From assembly GCA_002320775.1 (NCBI GenBank), contig DCKY01000221.1, positions 1 through 29,929 of the forward strand: a stretch of 29,929 nucleotides of DNA, given 5' to 3'. The translations under genes and the position numbers were made by a program. This DNA comes from Planctomycetes bacterium UBA1662. Lineage in GTDB: Bacteria > Planctomycetota > UBA8108. Each line of letters begins with the position of its first letter. Within the stretch, counting starts at the first letter, position 1. Positions 25,901-29,929 of this stretch are shown one piece after another. Under the pieces are notes generated by a model. That model saw only the letters and a program-made list of their open reading frames with translations, had not been told where the DNA came from and ran no database searches.

Positions 25901-26014
25901 GCTGATGTTCTCCTGGAAATCCGCGATGCGACCTTCGCCCCGGTTGACACCACCTCAGATGGCGTGGCGGACTGGATCTGCATCCTCTCAGATCTGCGGT
26001 CGGCGTCGCAATAG
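22997..26014 (+). CDS. Secreted dockerin-like/TULIP-like (BPI-type) protein with inserted galactose-binding-like domain
   Basis: A 1005-residue exported protein with a signal peptide at about 1-23. A dockerin-like pair of calcium loops occupies 27-86 (RGDSNGDGEVNISDA, ADTNDDESVDISDP). A fibronectin III-like domain (about 115-185) and an Ig-like domain (about 195-280) follow. From 290 on the sequence looks like TULIP/BPI-type lipid-binding folds: DELEVIVEPFLDGIPELLN, then GQVEDAVRDAVQG with EIVPILAEAF, then DATISLSTDTLNQALAEIVA and IRHPPTIVPG. At about 641-816 a galactose-binding-like beta-sandwich (WNTRAFDDSGWSRAASGFGY, LFDDAFVAYLNGVEIARSN) interrupts it, after which the TULIP-like text resumes (AELQVAGLEIAFLAD, SLSLETMLALV). 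DADGDG and DLNKDG loops suggest calcium. TULIP proteins bind lipids; this assignment is from motif reading only. Confidence 0.8.
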   Translation: MFRAWRRLSLAALLGCCCLPAAANDFVRGDSNGDGEVNISDAQYSLRWLFLAGREPGCLAAADTNDDESVDISDPIRVLEYLFLGGPRPAPPFPAPGPDPTPGLACGPPIALELTCVTRGPIVQLSWELEGEAESVDVYRDGRLLAELGAGIREYSDAPLAGIPHEYRVAALLGGETAAEAVCEVTGVSRNEAPTLSIVSPPQGQIISGRSFNLRLLVDDDTGVSRVVVDGEDVELPVPLTLPATLRVNLRSGEPGPQLLRIEVVDEAGRTTFGELAVGFNPILERGAATEALTIDISGDSGYDELEVIVEPFLDGIPELLNESVRGVRLFNGNILGVPVEVDGDRVEIDGPIDLDLFPSDLAGGRVGLRVRLERLRFFGDGESDFGFLGTDEWDAIWTGNNIDIIGTFAFQPSVDGERLEIVSDGFTVEIGSSDFSVSGFLDPIGIFDALVNALSGLFSGQVEDAVRDAVQGAADGEIVPILAEAFSNLNLDLAIDSVALETRFNDVVEGLGGLSFLFDGGWTSASPPSPTYPAYPGSVLGRAPFPGFPLGVEAQHPVDATISLSTDTLNQALAEIVAAGGLGTTLTLDDIESPLPLNVNTLAVGLEPRLTSLPGVDAEDPLAIAVSIRHPPTIVPGEGALDSSILGVGDEWSWLPGDSEPPQRWNTRAFDDSGWSRAASGFGYSSNPDETIRVRTRVEGLADGTYTSLYLRAAFDLEGRDEIESLSLRVLFDDAFVAYLNGVEIARSNIGEEGTPPSFDELADSVGEPDILEIDLLQWQGLLRSEGNVLAIQGHNASRTSSDFILVPEVLRSLPGPEGIISAIPAELQVAGLEIAFLADADGDGVGENDADGEADEVSLISYSLSLSLETMLALVRPPGGAPTLVFNVDTSDLNKDGFPDAIVGGVTGLDIQVAGETFDIPDENLLKFAQLAIGLFGPSLGGIIDTLELPSVPLPELAFDLDADGEADVLLEIRDATFAPVDTTSDGVADWICILSDLRSASQ

Positions 26015-26030
26015 CCCGATTTTCTCCGGG

Positions 26031-27506
26031 TTACAGTCTCCTGCGAAGAGGCCGCGGGGTTTCGTTGACAAGGAGAGTGATCGCACGCTCCAGGATCGGA
26101 TCGCGTCCGGCCAGGTACGGCAGCTGGAATTCGACGAAGATGTCGGGCTTGACTCCCCGGCCTTCGAGGTCGATGCCATCCGTGAGGCGTTCGATCTGTA
26201 TCCTGGCGTTTACCGGGAGCATGACTCGCAGTTGGCTGCCGAAGGTTACGTATCCCGCCGCACGCACCGCTCCGGCGGTGGTGTCGCCCACCAACGTGAT
26301 CTTTTCCTCGCCCTTCAGTATGTAGGCGAGTACCTCCTTCGCGCTTCGGGCCAGGTTGTCCACCAGGACCGCGGTCGGCCGGCCATCGGCCTCGATTCGC
26401 TTGGCGATGGCCTTGAGGACCTGGACCTGCCCCCCCCGCCCCCTTAGGTCCAGGACCAGGGCCCGGGCGGAGCGAAGCTCCCTGGCCAGGGCTCCCTCGA
26501 AGATTGATACGGTTTCGGGCGAAAGGAGGTTCCAGAGGTGGATATAACCGACTCCCGGCGCGGTCGGGCCGAGCATGCGAACACTGCGCCGAGTGGAATC
26601 AAGGGCGGTAGAGGCCCGGTCGGCCGTGGCTTCGAGGTTGCGGGCGGCCTCGCCCGATCTTCTGCGGTAGCCAAGATGGACACGCTCGCCGCTGTCGACC
26701 TGGATTGTGTACATCGAATGCCGGGCCTCATAACCGGCCAGCGTTTTGCGGGGTGAATCTGAGAACGCGATTCCATTAACGGCCAGGAGCTCATCTCCGA
26801 TGCGAAGGCCGGCCTCGCGCGCGGCTCCGCCATACATCAGCTCCCGTACGAAGAAGCGTTCTCCAGCGCGGGTTGCCAGCTTTTGTACGGTCAGGCCCAG
26901 GTGAAAGGCGGGCTTTCCATCCGCTCCCTTGCCGAGCATGCTCGCGTAGCTCCAGGGCGGAATAATCGCCGTGTGAGAAACGTCGAAGCGGTCGATGATT
27001 TCGTTGAGAGCCTCGTAGGCGGCCTGTGTTGAAATGCTGCGCCGCACCGCCTGAACCAGCTCACTCTCGATCTTTTTCAGCAGCGCGCGCTTGTTCTCCA
27101 GGGCGTTGAAGAGCCGATGGTTTTGGAAGCGCCGGGCGAGCTCCCTGGCATCGCGTGTTAGCGCGGGATCCGGCTGGATTCTCAGCCTCACCTCCTGCTT
27201 CTTGCGGAGGACAGAGATCTCGTAGGCACCGCCGCCGGAGAGCTCCGAGAGAGCCTGCCCGAGCTTGCGGATGTTCCAGCGCAGGAGTCCGTCAAGCTCC
27301 CCGAAGCGAAGTAAAATGTCGCCGGGAAGCAGCCCCGCCGCCGCCGCGGCACTTTTTTCTTCTACCCGCGAGATTCGCAGCCCAGCGGGGGTTTCTTCCA
27401 ATCCCACGCCCAGGTAGGCGCCTTTCAGGGGAGGGTTGAAGCGGCTCTCGTCGGCGTGGCTGAGCGGGTGGGCGAGGAGGAGCAGAAGCAGAAGGAGGTG
27501 TCGCAT
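26031..27506 (-). CDS. Secreted S41-family peptidase with two PDZ domains
   Basis: A 491-residue exported protein; the signal peptide is MRHLLLLLLLLAHPLSHA. PDZ domain one is at about 28-110 (YLGVGLEETPAGLRISRV, AAAGLLPGDILLRFG) and PDZ domain two at about 197-280 (GGAAREAGLRIGDELLAVNG). The S41 catalytic domain spans about 313-465, with VLDLRGRGGQ, the probable nucleophile Ser388 in NLARSAKEVLAY, and GDTTAGA. The lysine of the Ser-Lys dyad in CtpA-type proteases (normally in a GKG segment after this point) is absent. His178 in FDVSHTAI fits the IRBP/tricorn-like branch that uses histidine. It probably cleaves periplasmic or extracellular proteins. The ATG at 27506 is preferred to the TTG at 27542; neither has a strong Shine-Dalgarno site. 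Only 16 bp separate it from the convergent TULIP-like gene. Confidence 0.87.
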   Translation of the reverse strand: MRHLLLLLLLLAHPLSHADESRFNPPLKGAYLGVGLEETPAGLRISRVEEKSAAAAAGLLPGDILLRFGELDGLLRWNIRKLGQALSELSGGGAYEISVLRKKQEVRLRIQPDPALTRDARELARRFQNHRLFNALENKRALLKKIESELVQAVRRSISTQAAYEALNEIIDRFDVSHTAIIPPWSYASMLGKGADGKPAFHLGLTVQKLATRAGERFFVRELMYGGAAREAGLRIGDELLAVNGIAFSDSPRKTLAGYEARHSMYTIQVDSGERVHLGYRRRSGEAARNLEATADRASTALDSTRRSVRMLGPTAPGVGYIHLWNLLSPETVSIFEGALARELRSARALVLDLRGRGGQVQVLKAIAKRIEADGRPTAVLVDNLARSAKEVLAYILKGEEKITLVGDTTAGAVRAAGYVTFGSQLRVMLPVNARIQIERLTDGIDLEGRGVKPDIFVEFQLPYLAGRDPILERAITLLVNETPRPLRRRL

Positions 27507-27558
27507 AATTGAGATGTTGCCGTTTGATGTGCCGAGGATCAAGAAACGCGGCGCTTTT

Positions 27559-28863
27559 TCAAACGCCCGCTGTCAGGATGACCTGCCGGATGCCGCCCGG
27601 AAAGAATCCCAGCTCGAAGGCGAGGTCCAGTACGGTGTAGCGGTCACGAATATCCCGGGCCCTTGCGAGGGCGTCAAAGGCCTCGTCCCTTTCAATGCCG
27701 AGTTCGTCGAGGCTGGCCGGGGCCCCGGCAGCCTGGAGGACCGCGCGGATCTCAGCGGCCGAGGGCAGGGCCAGCCCTGCCAGCTCCGCGCGCATTTGCG
27801 GCCACTCCGCGCGCAGAATCGCGCTCCTTGCGGCGAAGCCCGAGAATTTCTTTTCCGCCTGCGGCAGGATGGCCTCCGCGAGCTCTCCGTGGGCGATTCG
27901 GATTCTCTCCGATGTTCTCGGCCAGTTGGGCGTTTTCGGGAACTCAGGGCTTTCCAGCTCGATCAGGAGCTCGTAGAGCGCGGCGCAGAGGCAGGTGGCC
28001 ACTCCAACCTGGGCTCCATGAAGGCGGAGCTCTCTTCCGCAGACGAGAGCTTCCATATCCCAGAGATGGCTGAGGAGATGTTCTCCTCCGCTGGCCGGGC
28101 TGCTGCTGCCGGCCACGACCATGGACACTCCGCTCAGGACCAGGGCCCGGGCGAGGGCTTCATGGGCGTCACCATCTCCAGCCGGGAGTCCGGCAGCGTG
28201 TTCCGTCGCATGGGCCACGGCCTCGTCGACGATTCTTCCCGGCAGAGCTTCAAAGCCGCTGCCCTCGAGCCGATTGCCGAGCCACCAGTCTGCTGTGCTG
28301 ACGGGCTTGCTCAGAAGGTCGCCCAGGCCGGCCGCGGCAAGGGTGGGAGGCGCCTGGCAAAGGACCTCGGAGTCGAGAATAATAGCTCGCGGCGGTCGCG
28401 CGGCGATGGTGGTTTTGAGCCCATCGACCAGGATGGCGGCGATTCCGCTGGCGTAGCCATTCATGCTGGCCGCGGTTCCAAAGGCTATGTATGGAACGCC
28501 GCTCAGGGTTGCGGCCATCTTGGCGATGTCGTTAACCGTGCCCGCGCCAACGGCGATGATTCCGGAGAACCCGCCCGCCTCGACCGCAGCGCATGTCTGG
28601 CCGATCTGTTCGGTGTTCGCGTGGGGTTCATCCGGCAGGAGGTGAAGCCCGTGCCCGTTTTCCGGGCGCCCCGATGCGCGAAGCGTGTCGGCCCGGCCAA
28701 GAGCATCCCAGGTGCGGGGGTCGGCAAGCCAGAGAGGCTTTCGTCCTACATGTTCAGCGGCGAGCCGGGGGATTTCCCCGCAAAGATCGGCCCCGATGAG
28801 AATTTCTTCGCTCAGGTCGAGCCCGCCCGGAAGGGTCTCACTGCACAGATCCATAAGCTTCAT
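27559..28863 (-). CDS. Glycerol-1-phosphate dehydrogenase-like (AraM/EgsA family) protein
   Basis: A 434-residue member of the metal-dependent alcohol dehydrogenase/dehydroquinate synthase superfamily. AVGAGTVNDIAKMAA (104-118) binds NAD(P), FGTAASMNGYAS follows, and the metal ligands are likely Asp182 (GLGDLLSKP), His262 (SGGEHLLSHLWDM) and His282 (LHGAQVGVAT). This pattern is that of AraM/EgsA, which reduces dihydroxyacetone phosphate to sn-glycerol-1-phosphate, the backbone of archaeal lipids; Bacillus AraM does the same for a minor lipid. Other members of the superfamily have other substrates, so activity is inferred. It lies upstream of the S41 gene on the same strand, 52 bp away, with no other lipid gene beside it. 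The ATG at 28863 has only a weak upstream purine stretch. Confidence 0.87.
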   Translation of the reverse strand: MKLMDLCSETLPGGLDLSEEILIGADLCGEIPRLAAEHVGRKPLWLADPRTWDALGRADTLRASGRPENGHGLHLLPDEPHANTEQIGQTCAAVEAGGFSGIIAVGAGTVNDIAKMAATLSGVPYIAFGTAASMNGYASGIAAILVDGLKTTIAARPPRAIILDSEVLCQAPPTLAAAGLGDLLSKPVSTADWWLGNRLEGSGFEALPGRIVDEAVAHATEHAAGLPAGDGDAHEALARALVLSGVSMVVAGSSSPASGGEHLLSHLWDMEALVCGRELRLHGAQVGVATCLCAALYELLIELESPEFPKTPNWPRTSERIRIAHGELAEAILPQAEKKFSGFAARSAILRAEWPQMRAELAGLALPSAAEIRAVLQAAGAPASLDELGIERDEAFDALARARDIRDRYTVLDLAFELGFFPGGIRQVILTAGV

Positions 28864-28946
28864 GTCTTCAGCTTACCGTCCCCGCGCGGTTCCAGCTATA
28901 GCCGGGTACGTTATTCGCAGGTGTCTCTTAAACAGAGAGCGTCTCC

Positions 28947-29465
28947 TCAGGGCCAGAAGGAGGCGATCGTGGCTATGGTCCAGATCAAGATTCCCCCGCC
29001 GATTTTGCCGACGATTCCCAGCAGGCGGCCGGTGGCGGCCCCCCCGCCGGAGCGCAGGGAGTCTCGCATGTTCTTGCCTTCTTTTCTTTCTCCGAACAGG
29101 GCTCCCAGGAAAGCTCCTCCGCAGGCTCCGAAGACGGATCCTACGATCGGTATCGGCAGGAGGAAGGTGCCCAGGATTCCCCCAGCCAGGCTGCCGGCAA
29201 GGGCCCAGAGCGCCCCTTTGCGGGAGCCGCCTGACATTCGCGTGCCGGCCGCGCCGGCCACGAACTCTATTATTTCAGCCAGGATGGCGATGATGGCTAG
29301 CGCCACAAGGGTCTCGATGGAAAACAAGGAGGGCTCTCCACCCCACAGGATGAACCCACCTACCGCGGTGACCATCAGCCAGTTCCCAGGAAGCTGGAGT
29401 ACGGTTGCGACCAGGAATAGCGAGTTGACAAGCAGCAGTCCGATGGCGAGTAGGATATTGTCCAC
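28947..29465 (-). CDS. DUF456-family membrane protein
   Basis: A 172-residue, very hydrophobic, glycine-rich protein. LQLPGNWLMV (23-32), the acidic AEIIEFVAGAAGTRMSGGSR and the glycine-zipper-like SLAGGILGTFLLPIPIVGSV fit the DUF456 family, whose function is unknown. About four or five membrane helices are visible. The start is a GTG at 29465 preceded by GGAG with an eight-base spacer; the nearby ATG is out of frame. It follows the small acidic protein gene by 42 bp on the same strand and may be co-transcribed with it. Confidence 0.88.
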   Translation of the reverse strand: MDNILLAIGLLLVNSLFLVATVLQLPGNWLMVTAVGGFILWGGEPSLFSIETLVALAIIAILAEIIEFVAGAAGTRMSGGSRKGALWALAGSLAGGILGTFLLPIPIVGSVFGACGGAFLGALFGERKEGKNMRDSLRSGGGAATGRLLGIVGKIGGGILIWTIATIASFWP

Positions 29466-29507
29466 GGAACAGGCTCCATAACCCGGGTTTGAAGTGCCCG
29501 GTTTCCG

Positions 29508-29846
29508 TCAGGGCTTGACCACCAGGGCGTCTTGCTTGTAGGCCAGCTTCAGAGCGGCGAAAAGCATCCATTCCGGGTGTTTCTCGTCGTCCCAGCGGAT
29601 GCCCACCTCGTAGGGCGCCTTGCCATTTCCCCGGATGGAGATGACCTTGCCTTGTTTCTGGCCGTAAGAAATACGGGCCCCCGCTTTGAGGTCAAACGGG
29701 GGCCTGTTGATTTCTTCGGATTCGCCAGCGTCGTTGGCGCCAGCGTTGTCTTCAGCGGCCTCTTCGTTGGACGGTTGCTCTGTCGTAACCACCTCTTCGG
29801 AAGATTCCGGCTCTTGAGCTTGGGGGGCATCCTCTTCGTTAGACAT
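29508..29846 (-). CDS. Small acidic protein with SH3-like C-terminal domain
   Basis: A 112-residue protein of unknown function. The N-terminal half (about 1-48) is disordered-looking and strongly acidic (many Glu, Asp, Ala and Asn). The C-terminal half (50-112) reads like a small beta-barrel of SH3/Tudor type: GARISYGQKQGKVISI, YEVGIRWDDEKHPEWM and LFAALKLAYK. It lacks a signal peptide and membrane segment, so it is probably cytoplasmic. Such barrels often bind nucleic acid or protein, but I cannot name a partner. The ATG at 29846 is preferred over a GTG two codons upstream because the GGGAG site is eight bases from the ATG and too close to the GTG. Confidence 0.75.
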   Translation of the reverse strand: MSNEEDAPQAQEPESSEEVVTTEQPSNEEAAEDNAGANDAGESEEINRPPFDLKAGARISYGQKQGKVISIRGNGKAPYEVGIRWDDEKHPEWMLFAALKLAYKQDALVVKP

Positions 29847-29929
29847 AAGCACTCTCCCATTCTTCAGGAACGCAAAGCCGCCTCAGGCGTATTGAATCAC
29901 AATTAGCTTTCACCGCCACCAGCGTCGTC

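Noticed and set aside
26015..26030. Small hairpin (CCCG/CGGG) filling the 16 bp between two convergent stops
   Set aside because: Only four pairs and no T run; it may be chance in GC-rich DNA.
27436..29481. A 681-codon plus-strand open frame opposite the S41, G1P dehydrogenase and DUF456 genes
   Set aside because: It runs antisense across three recognisable genes, is Arg/Ser/Pro-rich and contains no recognisable domain.
1..29929. CRISPR arrays, tRNA or rRNA genes, insertion sequences, phage genes
   Set aside because: No regularly spaced repeats, tRNA-like arms, transposase or integrase motifs were seen by reading; a covariance-model search was not possible.

Overview
The window looks like GC-rich (roughly 60-65%) bacterial chromosome, most likely from the Planctomycetota. 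The best evidence is two very large secreted proteins that carry a two-repeat dockerin-like calcium-binding module (RGDSNxDG ... LFxGG ... ADTND ... LFxGG), which I associate mainly with planctomycete exoproteins. A secreted type I sulfatase and a malectin/PA14-type surface protein fit that. Myxococcota remain possible because the CDNGxDDDxDG repeats also occur there. I see no rRNA, tRNA, CRISPR array, phage or insertion sequence.

Layout. (1) 1-3376, minus strand: an operon of two M16 peptidase-family proteins (one with the zinc motif, one without and lipoprotein-like), followed by an arylamine N-acetyltransferase-like gene cut by the window edge. (2) 3444-8114, minus: a 1532-residue secreted multidomain protein with a clear intrinsic terminator and a strong Shine-Dalgarno site. 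(3) 8104-8570: a non-coding gap with a long perfect inverted repeat and a promoter. (4) 8571-13535, plus: the tightly packed housekeeping operon glyS-scpA-fmt-rsmB. (5) 13544-17506: an Old Yellow Enzyme-type oxidoreductase (minus), an SDR dehydrogenase and an RluA-type pseudouridine synthase (plus), and an M50-like membrane protein (minus). (6) 18118-20981: a secreted sulfatase with a TTG start (plus), then a minus-strand pair of a Maf-type nucleotide pyrophosphatase with a cysteine-rich tail and a degenerate J-domain protein. (7) 21191-26014, plus: a secreted neutral-ceramidase-like enzyme followed by a 1005-residue secreted protein that I read as a TULIP-type (BPI-like) lipid-binding fold with a dockerin-like module and an inserted galactose-binding-like domain. 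(8) 26031-29846, minus: an S41 peptidase with two PDZ domains, a glycerol-1-phosphate dehydrogenase-like enzyme, a DUF456 membrane protein and a small acidic/SH3-like protein.

How the genes may work together. The housekeeping operon joins translation initiation (glycyl-tRNA charging, Met-tRNA formylation, rRNA methylation) with chromosome condensation. The most interesting accessory unit is the ceramidase-like/TULIP pair: a predicted lipid amidase next to a predicted lipid-binding secreted protein, which suggests extracellular or periplasmic lipid processing. This pairing is an inference from domain reading and gene order. Several convergent genes share their stop codons in 4-bp overlaps, so the genome is compact here.
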